A stretch of 64,000 nucleotides of DNA from Pelomonas sp. CA6. Lineage in GTDB: Bacteria > Pseudomonadota > Gammaproteobacteria > Burkholderiales > Burkholderiaceae_C. Positions within the stretch are counted from its first letter, which is position 1. Each line of letters opens with the position of its first letter. The notes under the pieces are model-generated. The model was given only the letters and a program-made list of their open reading frames with translations, did no database searches and was not told the DNA's origin. This document shows, in pieces, positions 25,510 to 33,743 of the stretch. A program made the position numbers and the translations under genes. The DNA lies in contig NZ_JAKZFD010000009.1 in NCBI RefSeq assembly GCF_022549225.1, positions 124,001 through 188,000 of the forward strand. The letters run 5' to 3'.

Positions 25510-26454
25510 TCAAGCCTTCTTCTGGGACTTCAGCGACGCCAGCATGTCGTCCACCATCGCGTCCAGGTCATAGGCCAGCTTCCAGCCCCAGTCGCGCGCC
25601 GCCACGCTGTCGTCGATGGCCTGCGGCCAGCTGGCCGCGATGCCCTGGCGGAAGTCGGGGGCGTAGTCGATCTGGAAGTCCGGCAGGTGGCGGCGTATGG
25701 ACTGCGCGATCTGCACCGGCGTGAAGCTGACGCCCGCGAGGTTGTAGCTGCCCCGCTCGCGGATCGCGTCGGCTGGGGCGTGCATCAGCTCCAGTGTCGC
25801 GCGCAGCGCATCGGGCATGTACATCATGGGCAGGGCCTGGTCTTCCTGCAGGAAGCAGGTGTAGCGGCCCTGGGCCAGCGCCTGGTGGAAGATGTCCACC
25901 GCATAGTCGGTGGTGCCGCCGCCGGGCGGCGTCTTCCAGCTGATCAGGCCGGGATAGCGCAGGCTGCGCACATCCACGCCGTGGTTGGCGTGGTACCAGC
26001 GGCACCAGCCTTCGCCGGCCAGCTTGGAGATGCCATAGACGGTGCTGGGGTCCATCACCGTGGCCTGTGGCGTGCCCAGCTTGGGCGTCTGCGGTCCGAA
26101 GGCGGCGATGGAACTGGGCCAGAACACGCGCTCCAGCTTGGCAGTGCGGGCCAGCTCCAGCACATTGAGCAGACCCTTCATGTTCAGGTCCCAGGCCCAC
26201 ATCGGGTGCTTCTCGCCGGTCGCCGACAGCGCCGCGGCCAGGTGGTAGATCTGGGTGATGCCGTGGCGCTTGACGATCTCGGCCATGGCCGCCGCGTCGG
26301 TGCAGTCCAGCATCTCGTGCGTCAGCTGCGGCACGCGGCCCTGGGGGGCCAGGTCGCTGGTGATGACGTTCTCGTTGCCATGGATCTTGGCCAGTTCGAC
26401 GGCCAACTCGGTACCGATCTGCCCGTTGGCACCGATCAACAGAATCTTGCTCAT
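25510..26454 (-). CDS. tdh: L-threonine 3-dehydrogenase, SDR (epimerase-like) type
   Basis: 314 residues. It has the extended-SDR Rossmann motif GANGQIG (8-14), an acidic SDL after strand 2 that selects NAD+, Ser114/Ser115, and the catalytic Tyr140-Lys144 in STVYGISK. The SWKTPPGGGTTDYAVDIFHQAL and LPMMYMPDALRATLELM blocks are characteristic of short-chain L-threonine dehydrogenases rather than UDP-glucose epimerases. It converts L-threonine to 2-amino-3-oxobutanoate, the substrate of the upstream Kbl. Together they turn threonine into glycine and acetyl-CoA. It is separated from kbl by 38 bases, same strand. Confidence 0.9.
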   Translation of the reverse strand: MSKILLIGANGQIGTELAVELAKIHGNENVITSDLAPQGRVPQLTHEMLDCTDAAAMAEIVKRHGITQIYHLAAALSATGEKHPMWAWDLNMKGLLNVLELARTAKLERVFWPSSIAAFGPQTPKLGTPQATVMDPSTVYGISKLAGEGWCRWYHANHGVDVRSLRYPGLISWKTPPGGGTTDYAVDIFHQALAQGRYTCFLQEDQALPMMYMPDALRATLELMHAPADAIRERGSYNLAGVSFTPVQIAQSIRRHLPDFQIDYAPDFRQGIAASWPQAIDDSVAARDWGWKLAYDLDAMVDDMLASLKSQKKA

Positions 26455-26492
26455 GCGCGTTCGCTTGGGGTTCTTGTCTTGAGGTCTTGCGC

Positions 26493-27695
26493 TTACTTCA
26501 CCAGGCCCAGTTCGCGGCCGGCCTGCGCGAAGGCGGCCACCGCGCGCTCCAGATGCTCGCGCTCGTGCACCGCGGAAATCTGCACGCGCACCCGTGCCTG
26601 GCCCTTGGGCACCACGGGATAGAAGAAGCCCACGGCATAGACGCCCAGCTCCAGCAAGCGGGCGCTGAGCTGCTGGGCCTTGACCGCGTCGTACACCATC
26701 ACCGGCGTGATCGGGTGGGTGCCCGGCTTGATCTCGAAGCCGGCGGCCTGGATGGCCCCGCGGAAGTAGGCGGTGTTGAGCTCGAGCTTGTCGCGCAGGG
26801 CGGTCGAGGCTTCCAGCAGGTCCAGCACCGCGATGGAGGCGCCGACGATGCTGGGCGCCACGGTGTTGGAGAACAGATAGGGGCGCGAGCGCTGGCGCAG
26901 GATCTCGATGACCTCCTTGCGGCCAGTCGTGAAGCCGCCGGATGCGCCGCCCAGCGCCTTGCCCAGCGTGCCGGTGATGATGTCCACCTTGCCATAGACG
27001 CCGCGGTGCTCATGCGTGCCGCGCCCGGTCTTGCCCATGAAGCCGCTGGCATGGCATTCGTCGATACCCAGCAGCGCGCCGTGGCGGTCGCAGAGCTCGC
27101 GGATGCGGTCCAGCTGCGCGATGGTGCCGTCCATCGAGAACACGCCGTCGGTGAACACCATCACATGGCGCGCCCCGGCCGCGCGCGCCTCCTGCAGGCA
27201 GCGCTCCAGGTCGGCCATGTCGTTGTGTTTGTAGCGAAAGCGCTTGGCCTTGCACAGGCGGATGCCGTCGATGATGGACGCGTGGTTCAGCTCGTCGCTG
27301 ATGATGGCGTCTTCCTCACCCAGCAGCGGCTCGAACAGGCCGCCGTTGGCGTCGAACGCGGCCGCGTAGAGGATGGTGTCCTCGGTGCCCAGGAAGCGCG
27401 CCAGGCGCTGTTCCAGCGTCTTGTGCAGGTCCTGCGTGCCACAGATGAAGCGCACCGACGACAGACCGTAGCCATGGGTGCGCAAGGCCTCGTGCGCGGC
27501 CTCCAGCACCTGCGGATGGGCGGACAGGCCCAGGTAATTGTTGGCGCACAGGTTGATCACCTCGCGGCCGTCCTGCGTGCGCACGATGGCGCCCTGCGGG
27601 CTCACGATGATTCGTTCGCTCTTGTAGAGGCCGGCATCGCGGATGCCTTGCAGTTCCTGGCGCAGGTGGTCGTAGAAGGCTTGGGTGGTGCTCAT
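26493..27695 (-). CDS. kbl: Glycine C-acetyltransferase (2-amino-3-ketobutyrate CoA ligase)
   Basis: 400 residues from ATG at 27695 ([15 protein letters not shown]), the family's usual length; an upstream start at 27734 would add a non-conserved extension. PLP enzyme of the alpha-oxoamine synthase family: [34 protein letters not shown] and the PLP lysine Lys246 in TLGKALGG. It cleaves 2-amino-3-oxobutanoate with CoA into glycine and acetyl-CoA. First gene of the kbl-tdh operon. Divergent from an XRE-cupin regulator, with two operator-like palindromes in between. Confidence 0.96.
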   Translation of the reverse strand: MSTTQAFYDHLRQELQGIRDAGLYKSERIIVSPQGAIVRTQDGREVINLCANNYLGLSAHPQVLEAAHEALRTHGYGLSSVRFICGTQDLHKTLEQRLARFLGTEDTILYAAAFDANGGLFEPLLGEEDAIISDELNHASIIDGIRLCKAKRFRYKHNDMADLERCLQEARAAGARHVMVFTDGVFSMDGTIAQLDRIRELCDRHGALLGIDECHASGFMGKTGRGTHEHRGVYGKVDIITGTLGKALGGASGGFTTGRKEVIEILRQRSRPYLFSNTVAPSIVGASIAVLDLLEASTALRDKLELNTAYFRGAIQAAGFEIKPGTHPITPVMVYDAVKAQQLSARLLELGVYAVGFFYPVVPKGQARVRVQISAVHEREHLERAVAAFAQAGRELGLVK

Positions 27696-27744
27696 GGCGG
27701 GTGGGCAGTGGGGGCGTGCGGAGGATTGGTGCACAATCCGTTAA

Positions 27745-27777
27745 ATCGAACGAGTTCGCTATATCGAACAGCTGTTC
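27745..27777. promoter_or_regulatory. Paired operators between kbl-tdh and the XRE-cupin regulator
   Basis: ATCGAAC occurs twice, 18 bases apart (27745-27751 and 27763-27769). Each copy starts a palindrome: CGAAC-GA-GTTCG (27747-27758) and GAACAGCTGTTC (27766-27777). They lie in the AT-rich part of the 118-base divergent spacer, where both promoters should be. The likely ligand is the XRE-cupin protein. Confidence 0.6.
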
Positions 27778-27813
27778 AGTATCAAGGATCCACCCCTGTC
27801 CGGTCAAGCGCCG

Positions 27814-28392
27814 ATGTCCGCCAATCCCTCCGAAAAGTTCGAACCGCCGCGCGTCGGCGCCACCTTGCAGGCCTTGCGGCAAGCTCAGGGCCTGTCACTG
27901 GACGAGCTGTCGCGGCGGGCCGGGGTTTCCAAGTCCATGCTGTCGCAGATCGAGCGCAACCAGGCCAATCCCACCGTCGCGGTGGTCTGGCGGCTGGCCA
28001 ATGCGCTGCGCGTGGAGCTGTCGGACCTGCTCAGCGGCGAGCGCCCGGCGGCACCGGGCATCGAGCTTGTCGCCGCCCATGCCACGCCGGCGCTGTCCAG
28101 CCCGGACGGGCTGTGCCGGCTGCGCATCCTCGGCCCCATCGATCTGGCCGGCCAGTTCGAGTGGTACGAGCTGACCGTGCAGCCGGGCGGCGCGCTGGAG
28201 TCCGAGGCCCACGAGCCCGGCTCGCGTGAACACCTGAGCGTGCTCAGTGGCGAGCTGGAGGTCAGTGCCAGCGGCAGCCGCCAGCAGCTGGGCGCCGGCG
28301 AAACGGCGCGCTACGCGGTGGACGGCCCGCACGCGATACGCAACCACGGCGGGCAGCCCGCGACGGCAATGCTGGTGGTGCTGCACGCCTGA
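27814..28392 (+). CDS. XRE-family regulator with C-terminal cupin
   Basis: 192 residues. The N-terminal helix-turn-helix (about 14-70) has LQALRQAQGLSLDELSRRAGVSKSMLSQIERNQANPTV, a near-textbook XRE domain. The C-terminal cupin barrel (about 110-190) contains ESEAHEPGSREHLSVLSGELEV and a closing DGPHAIRNHGG. Members sense a small ligand in the cupin and control an adjacent catabolic operon. Its divergent position and the shared palindromes point to control of kbl-tdh, perhaps in response to threonine or a product. Ligand unknown. Confidence 0.9.
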   Translation: MSANPSEKFEPPRVGATLQALRQAQGLSLDELSRRAGVSKSMLSQIERNQANPTVAVVWRLANALRVELSDLLSGERPAAPGIELVAAHATPALSSPDGLCRLRILGPIDLAGQFEWYELTVQPGGALESEAHEPGSREHLSVLSGELEVSASGSRQQLGAGETARYAVDGPHAIRNHGGQPATAMLVVLHA

Positions 28393-28433
28393 GCAACCCG
28401 GGCCTCCCATCGGCGAGGCGGATGGAAGGCGCC

Positions 28434-29693
28434 TTACCCGCGCCGCAGCAAATCGTCCAGCTTGAGCCCGGCCCAGCCCGAGCGCTCCCACAGCGGCATC
28501 AGCGGGGTGCTGCGTTCGGCCAGCAGCCGGTCCAGCAGCGGCGCGGCGGCTGTCTGCGCCGGCTCGCACAGCAGCACCAGGCGGTGCATGCCGCCTTCCT
28601 CCAGACGGCCGACCCAGTCCAGCGCGACCAGATCCTCGATCACCGGCTCCAGTTGCAGGGGATCCAGGCGCAGCCGCCGCGCCAGCGCCTGCTGGTGCAG
28701 GCCCACATGGCCTTGCCCGCGCGCCTCGCCCAGCTGGCGCAGCACCTCCAGCGCCAGCTCGAAACCCAGCCCGGGCACCGGCCGGCGCAGCGCCAGCCCG
28801 CCGGCCAGCGCCGGCGCATTGGCGGCCAGGATGGCGCCCAGCAGCACGATGGACCAGCCCACGTAGAGCCAGATCAGGAAGATGGGCACGGTGGCGAAGG
28901 CGCCGTACAGCGTGGAATAGGTCGGCACCTGCTTCACGTACCAGGCCAGCAGGCTCTTCGCGACATGGAAGGCCACCGCGACGAAAGCGCTGCCCAGCAG
29001 CGCATGGCGCCAGCGCACGTCGGTGTTGGGCACGTAGCGGAACAGCCCCGCGATCGCCGCCCACAGCACCAGCAGATCCAGGCTGGAGAGCAGCACCACC
29101 AGGTTGTCGGGCAGCTTGGCGACCAGTCCCTGCCCCGCGGAAACCGCGTAGCTGGTCAGCGTCAGGCTACCGCCCAGCATCAGCGGCCCCAGCGTCAGCG
29201 CCGCCCAGTACACCAGCACGCGCTGCGCAATGGGCCGCGGCCGCTGCACGCGCCAGATCTGGTTCAGCGTGCGGTCAATCGTGAGCATCAGCATCAGCGC
29301 CGTGAAGCCCAGCACCACCAGGCCCAGCGCACCCAGCCGGTTGGCCTTGGCGGCGAACTGGGTCAACGCGGCCAGCACGGGGCGCGCGATGTTGTCGGGA
29401 ATCAGTGATTTCAGGAAGTACTTCTCCAGCGCGATCTGGAAGCTGGAGAAGATGGGGAAGGCGGTGAAGAGCGCCAGCATCACCGTCAGCAGCGGCACCA
29501 GCGAGATCAGCGTCGTGAAGGTCAGGCTGCCGGCGGTGAGGCCCAGGCGCTCCTCGCGGAAGCGCTGACGGAAGGTGGACAGGGTCTGGCGCCAGGGCCA
29601 GTGCAGAAAGGCCTGCCAGGCGGCGGTGGCGATCTCGCGCCAGGACTGCCGGGGCTCCCCGCCCTCGGCGCGCGGGCTCGTCTTGATGTTCAT
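28434..29693 (-). CDS. YihY/BrkB-family inner membrane protein with C-terminal winged-helix-like extension
   Basis: 419 residues from ATG at 29693; ATG at 29714 (7 residues longer) is possible and neither has a clear ribosome site. Six hydrophobic segments lie between about 40 and 310. The family motifs are LTAGSLTFTTLISLVPLLTV, the LMLTIDRTLNQIW block and VPTYSTLYGAFATVPIFLIWLYVGWSIVLLGA. Residues 320-419 look like a soluble winged-helix region (LHQQALARRLRLDPLQLEPVIEDL). Earlier assignment of this family as RNase BN was mistaken; the function is unknown. Divergent from the DUF2069 gene with starts only 19 bases apart. Confidence 0.88.
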   Translation of the reverse strand: MNIKTSPRAEGGEPRQSWREIATAAWQAFLHWPWRQTLSTFRQRFREERLGLTAGSLTFTTLISLVPLLTVMLALFTAFPIFSSFQIALEKYFLKSLIPDNIARPVLAALTQFAAKANRLGALGLVVLGFTALMLMLTIDRTLNQIWRVQRPRPIAQRVLVYWAALTLGPLMLGGSLTLTSYAVSAGQGLVAKLPDNLVVLLSSLDLLVLWAAIAGLFRYVPNTDVRWRHALLGSAFVAVAFHVAKSLLAWYVKQVPTYSTLYGAFATVPIFLIWLYVGWSIVLLGAILAANAPALAGGLALRRPVPGLGFELALEVLRQLGEARGQGHVGLHQQALARRLRLDPLQLEPVIEDLVALDWVGRLEEGGMHRLVLLCEPAQTAAAPLLDRLLAERSTPLMPLWERSGWAGLKLDDLLRRG

Positions 29694-29712
29694 GCTGGCT
29701 ATGATGCCAGCC

Positions 29713-30150
29713 ATGTCAAGATCGGCCCGCCCTCCCCTCGTTCCCAGCACGCGCAGCCAGCCCACGGCCGGCGAAACGCGCAGCCGCAACATCGCCTGCG
29801 CCGCCGTGCTCGCGCTGGCCCTGCTGTGCCTGGCCTGGGAGCTGTGGCTGGCGCCCACCGGACGTGGCACGCTGGCGATCAAGGCGCTGCCGCTGCTGCT
29901 GCCGCTGCCGGGGCTGTGGCGCTACCGCATGTACACCTATCGCTGGGTTTCGCTGATGCTGTGGCTTTATGTGGCCGAGGGCGCGGTGCGCGGCGGCAGC
30001 GATCCCCATGCGCTGTCCGCGCTGCTGGGCTGGGGCGAGGTGGTGCTGGCCATCGCCGCCTTCGTCGCCTGCGCGGCCCATGTGCGCCAGCGCCTCGCCG
30101 CGGCGCGCGCCAGCCAGCCCGCGGAGGGCACGCCAGGGACGGTTTCATGA
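29713..30150 (+). CDS. DUF2069 family membrane protein
   Basis: 145 residues from ATG at 29713, with ATGs at 29701 and 29704 as alternatives. A charged N-terminus is followed by about four hydrophobic segments (roughly 27-45, 53-68, 77-92, 100-122). The motif LPLLLPLPGLWRYRMYTYRWVSLMLWLYVAEGAVR is the DUF2069 signature. Small inner-membrane protein of unknown function, common in proteobacteria. Its stop overlaps the next start (ATGA), so the two are translationally coupled. Confidence 0.85.
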   Translation: MSRSARPPLVPSTRSQPTAGETRSRNIACAAVLALALLCLAWELWLAPTGRGTLAIKALPLLLPLPGLWRYRMYTYRWVSLMLWLYVAEGAVRGGSDPHALSALLGWGEVVLAIAAFVACAAHVRQRLAAARASQPAEGTPGTVS

Positions 30151-31562
30151 CACAGGCCTTGCTGCTGCGCGACCTGCGCGAACGCCTGGGCGACGCCCAT
30201 GTGCTGCAACCCGACACGCATGAGCTGAGCGCCTACCAGCGCGACTGGCGCAAGCGCTACGAAGGCCGCGCGCTGGCGGTGCTGCGCCCCGGCAGCACTG
30301 GCGACGTCGCCGCGGTGATGGCGCTGGCCGCACGCCATGGCGTCGCCGTCGTGCCGCAGGGCGGCAACACCGGCCTGGTGGGCGGCGGCGTGCCGGATGG
30401 TTCCGGCACCCAGCTGCTGCTGAGCCTGCAGCGCCTGAACCGGGTGCGCGGCGTCGACAGCGCCAACCTCACGCTGGTGGCCGAGGCCGGCTGCGTGCTG
30501 CAGCATGTGCAGCAGGCAGCGCAGGCGCAGGGGCTGCTGTTTCCGCTGAGCCTGGCGGCCGAGGGCTCCTGCACGTTGGGCGGCAATCTCTCCACCAATG
30601 CCGGCGGCACGCAGGTGCTGCGCTACGGCAATGCGCGCGAGCTGTGCCTGGGGCTGGAGGTGGTGACGGTGGACGGGCGGGTCTGGAACGGGCTTTCCGG
30701 GCTGCGCAAGGACAACACCGGCTATGACCTGCGCGACCTCTTCATCGGCGCCGAGGGCACGCTGGGCGTGATCACCGCGGCCACGATGAAGCTCTACCCG
30801 CAGCCGCGCGCGCGCATGACCGCGCTGGCCGCCTGCGACAGCCTGCAGGCTGCGGTGGACCTGCTGACGCAGGCGCAGCAGCATTGCGGCGCCGCGCTGA
30901 CCGGCTTCGAGGTCATGAACGCGCTGTCGCTGGCGCTGGTGGCGCGCCACTTCCCGCAGCTGGCCCAGCCCCTGGGGCCCCGCCCCTGGACCGTTCTGCT
31001 GGAGCTGTCCGACAGCGAGAGCGAAGCCCACGCGCGCGAGCGCTTCGAGAGCCTGCTGGAGCGCGCGCTGGAGCGCGGGCTGATCGACGATGCCGCGGTG
31101 GCCGAGAGCCTGGCGCAGAGCCAGGCCATGTGGCATCTGCGCGAGTCCATCCCGCTGGCGCAGAGCGAGGAAGGACTGAACATCAAGCACGACATCGCCC
31201 TGCCCGTCTCGCGCATCCCGGCCTTCGCCGAGCGCTGCGACGCGGCGCTGGCCCAGGCCTTCCCGGGCTCGCGCCTGGTGTGCTTCGGCCACCTGGGCGA
31301 CGGCAACCTGCACTACAACCTGCAGGCCCCGGCCGGCGTGCCGGCGGCGGAATTCCTGCGCACGCACGAGGCCGCGGTGAACACCCTGGTCTATGACCAG
31401 GTGCTGGCGCATGACGGTTCCATCTCCGCGGAGCACGGCATCGGCCAGCTCAAGCGCGGCGAGCTGGCGGCCCGCAAGGACGCGGTCGCGCTGCAGCTGA
31501 TGCGCGCCATCAAGGCCGCGTTGGATCCGCAGGGGCTGATGAACCCGGGCCGCGTGCTGTAG
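30147..31562 (+). CDS. FAD-binding oxidoreductase, GlcD/D-2-hydroxyacid dehydrogenase type
   Basis: 471 residues. The N-terminal PCMH-type FAD domain (about 38-215) has VVPQGGNTGLVGGGVP and GSCTLGGNLSTNAGGTQVLRYGN. The C-terminal FAD-oxidase domain (about 220-470) has CFGHLGDGNLHYN with its metal-binding histidines, SISAEHGIGQLKR and the closing KAALDPQGLMNPGRVL. The family oxidises D-2-hydroxyacids such as D-lactate, D-2-hydroxyglutarate or glycolate. The substrate cannot be decided from sequence; there are no GlcE/GlcF partners here, which argues against glycolate oxidase. Coupled by ATGA overlap to the DUF2069 gene. Confidence 0.9.
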   Translation: MTQALLLRDLRERLGDAHVLQPDTHELSAYQRDWRKRYEGRALAVLRPGSTGDVAAVMALAARHGVAVVPQGGNTGLVGGGVPDGSGTQLLLSLQRLNRVRGVDSANLTLVAEAGCVLQHVQQAAQAQGLLFPLSLAAEGSCTLGGNLSTNAGGTQVLRYGNARELCLGLEVVTVDGRVWNGLSGLRKDNTGYDLRDLFIGAEGTLGVITAATMKLYPQPRARMTALAACDSLQAAVDLLTQAQQHCGAALTGFEVMNALSLALVARHFPQLAQPLGPRPWTVLLELSDSESEAHARERFESLLERALERGLIDDAAVAESLAQSQAMWHLRESIPLAQSEEGLNIKHDIALPVSRIPAFAERCDAALAQAFPGSRLVCFGHLGDGNLHYNLQAPAGVPAAEFLRTHEAAVNTLVYDQVLAHDGSISAEHGIGQLKRGELAARKDAVALQLMRAIKAALDPQGLMNPGRVL

Positions 31563-31611
31563 GCGCCGCCATTCACCCGTTCTTCAGATCGCGCTGGCCC
31601 AATGTGGGCGC

Positions 31612-32289
31612 ATGATGAACATCCTGCTGCTGGAAGACGATCTGGACCTGGGCGAGGCGGTGCGGCTGGCTTTCGAGTCCGAGGGCTACCGCGTGGTCTG
31701 GGTGCGACGGCTGGACGATGCGATGGCCTCGCTGCAATACAGCGAGCCCGAGCTGCTGGTGCTGGACCTGGGCCTGCCCGATGGCGACGGCCACCAGTTG
31801 CTGGCCTGGCTGCGGCGCGAGCAGCGCAAGGTGCCGGCGCTGATCCTGAGCGCGCGCGACGGTCTGGAGGAGCGCCTGCGCGGCCTGGATGGCGGCGCGG
31901 ACGACTACCTGGTCAAGCCCTTTGCGCTGCGCGAGCTGCTGTCGCGGGTGCGCGCGCTGGCACGACGCAGCTATGGGCTGGAAGAAGGCCTGCTGAGCCT
32001 GCGCGGGCTGCAGGTGCACGAGGCCTCGATGCGGGCCAGCCTGGACGGCCGGGCGCTGGAGCTGTCGCCCAGCGAGTTCCGCCTGCTCGCCGCGCTGCTC
32101 AAGCGCGTGGACCGCGTGCTGACGCGCCGCTTCCTCGAGGAGCAGGTGCTCAGCGGCAGCGCGGCCGAGAGCAATGTGCTGGACGTGCACATCTCCAGCC
32201 TGCGCCGCAAGATCGGCGAAGGCTATATCCGCACCATACGCGGGCTGGGTTACGTGATTGACCGACTGCCCGCCGGAGCCGGACGGTGA
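31612..32289 (+). CDS. OmpR-family response regulator (QseB/TctD-like)
   Basis: 225 residues (or 224 if the second ATG is used). The receiver domain (about 3-115) has Asp10-Asp11, phospho-acceptor Asp52 in LLVLDLGLPDGDG and Lys102 in LVKPF. The OmpR-type winged helix (about 128-218) has LSPSEFRLLAALLKR and ESNVLDVHISSLRRKIG. Its TGA overlaps the GTG start of the following kinase, so the pair is coupled. The RND pump genes converge from the other side; no evidence links them beyond proximity. Confidence 0.92.
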   Translation: MMNILLLEDDLDLGEAVRLAFESEGYRVVWVRRLDDAMASLQYSEPELLVLDLGLPDGDGHQLLAWLRREQRKVPALILSARDGLEERLRGLDGGADDYLVKPFALRELLSRVRALARRSYGLEEGLLSLRGLQVHEASMRASLDGRALELSPSEFRLLAALLKRVDRVLTRRFLEEQVLSGSAAESNVLDVHISSLRRKIGEGYIRTIRGLGYVIDRLPAGAGR

Positions 32290-33698
32290 CGCGTTGGTGG
32301 CGCCGCCTGATCGAACCTTCGGTCCTGCGCGGCCTGGTGTTGGCGCAGGTGGTGCTGGCCAGCCTGCTCTGGCTGAGCCTGGTGGGCCTGGTGGTCTGGG
32401 ACAGCCAGCAGGAAACGGTGTTGCACCAATCCATCCCGGCGATGGAAGCCGTGGTGGACGCGGTCGAAGGCCTGGCCGACCGTCCCGAGGCGCTTGAGCG
32501 GGTGCTGCGCCGCGTCGACGCCTGGAACCGCGCCGGCTCCGGCGAGCAGGACGACCCCACGCTCAGCACCGGCATGCTGGTCTGGCGCGGCGAGCAGCGC
32601 ATCTTCGCCAGCGCCGGCATGCCGGGCGAGCTGCTGCTGCGCCATCCCGAAGGGCTGCACAAGCTGGCCAGTGGCGAGCGCCGCTGGCAGGTGCTGACCG
32701 TGAGATCGGCGGCCGAGGACATTCGCGTCAGCCTCGTCTATCCGGACAGCTTCATGGCCGTGGTGCTGACGCTGAACAGCCGCGGCTATCTGCTGTTGCC
32801 GCTGATCGTCAGCCTGCCGCTGCTGGTGCTGCCGGCCTGGCTGTCGGTGCGCTGGGCGCTGAAACCCTGGCGCCGGCTCAGTGCCGAGGTGGCCCGGCGC
32901 GACGAGCAAGACCTGTCCCCCATCGCGCTGCCGGCGCGCGAACGCGAGCTGCGCCCGCTGCTGGAGGCGGTCAACCGGCTGTTGGGCCGGCTGCGTGGCG
33001 CGCGGGCGCGCGAGCGGCGCTTCGTCGCCGATGCCGCGCACGAGTTACGCACGCCGCTCAGCGCAATGAGCCTCTATGCCGAATCGCTGCAGCGCCTGAC
33101 ACTGCCGCCGTCCGCGGCGCCGCTGCTCCGCGGCATGCTGCGCAGCGGCGAACGGGCGACGCGGCTGGTCAACCAGCTGCTGACGCTGACGCGCAGCGAG
33201 GCCGACGCCCAGCGGCCGGCCGAGCGGCTGGACCTGGCCGCGCTGGCCGGCGATGTGCTGGCCGAGGTGGCGCTGCTGGGCAGCGCCCGCGCGGTGCAGC
33301 TGGACTGCGATCTGCGCGGTCCGCTGTGGATGCTTGGCCAGGCCGAAGGCCTGGGCTCGCTGTTCGGCAACCTGGTCGAGAACGCGATCAAGTACAGCCC
33401 CGAGGGCGGTCGTGTCACCGTGCGCCTGTGGGCCGAGGACGGCGAGATCGCCGCGCTGATCGACGATCAGGGCCCTGGCATTCCCCCGGCCTGGCGCGAA
33501 CAGGTGTTGCAGCGCTTCGCCCGCATGCCGGACCAGGGCCAGGCCGGCTCCGGGCTGGGGTTGGCCATCGTGCAAAGCGTGCTGCAGGCGCATGGCGGCC
33601 GCCTCGCGCTGGACGACGCGCCCGAGGGCGGGCTGCGCGTCCAGCTGTGGCTTCCGGCCGAGGACGCGGGACGCGCCCCCCGGGGCTGCGGCCGCTGA
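32286..33698 (+). CDS. Sensor histidine kinase (QseC/TctE-like)
   Basis: 470 residues from a GTG that overlaps the regulator's stop. Two membrane segments (about 14-39 and 160-185) flank a periplasmic loop of about 120 residues. A HAMP-like region follows, then HisKA with His252 in DAAHELRTPL, then the HATPase with NLVENAIKYSP (N box), DDQGPGIP (G1) and GSGLGLAIVQ (G2). It phosphorylates the co-transcribed OmpR-type regulator. The periplasmic loop has no recognised motif, so the signal is unknown. Confidence 0.92.
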   Translation: MTRWWRRLIEPSVLRGLVLAQVVLASLLWLSLVGLVVWDSQQETVLHQSIPAMEAVVDAVEGLADRPEALERVLRRVDAWNRAGSGEQDDPTLSTGMLVWRGEQRIFASAGMPGELLLRHPEGLHKLASGERRWQVLTVRSAAEDIRVSLVYPDSFMAVVLTLNSRGYLLLPLIVSLPLLVLPAWLSVRWALKPWRRLSAEVARRDEQDLSPIALPARERELRPLLEAVNRLLGRLRGARARERRFVADAAHELRTPLSAMSLYAESLQRLTLPPSAAPLLRGMLRSGERATRLVNQLLTLTRSEADAQRPAERLDLAALAGDVLAEVALLGSARAVQLDCDLRGPLWMLGQAEGLGSLFGNLVENAIKYSPEGGRVTVRLWAEDGEIAALIDDQGPGIPPAWREQVLQRFARMPDQGQAGSGLGLAIVQSVLQAHGGRLALDDAPEGGLRVQLWLPAEDAGRAPRGCGR

Positions 33699-33710
33699 AC
33701 CATCACGCGG

Positions 33711-33733
33711 CGGCCGGGCACGACGCCCGGCCG
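33711..33733. terminator. Bidirectional hairpin between the kinase and the RND pump genes
   Basis: CGGCCGGGC, ACGAC, GCCCGGCCG: a perfect 9-base stem with a 5-base loop in the 45-base gap between convergent genes. Likely a shared terminator, although T-runs are absent. Confidence 0.55.
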
Positions 33734-33743
33734 TCAGCGCCCG

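Noticed and set aside
29601-30146. N-terminal extension of the FAD oxidoreductase
   Set aside because: The extension is in another frame of YihY and DUF2069 and is low-complexity. The ATGA overlap at 30147 and the conserved oxidase start decide the start.
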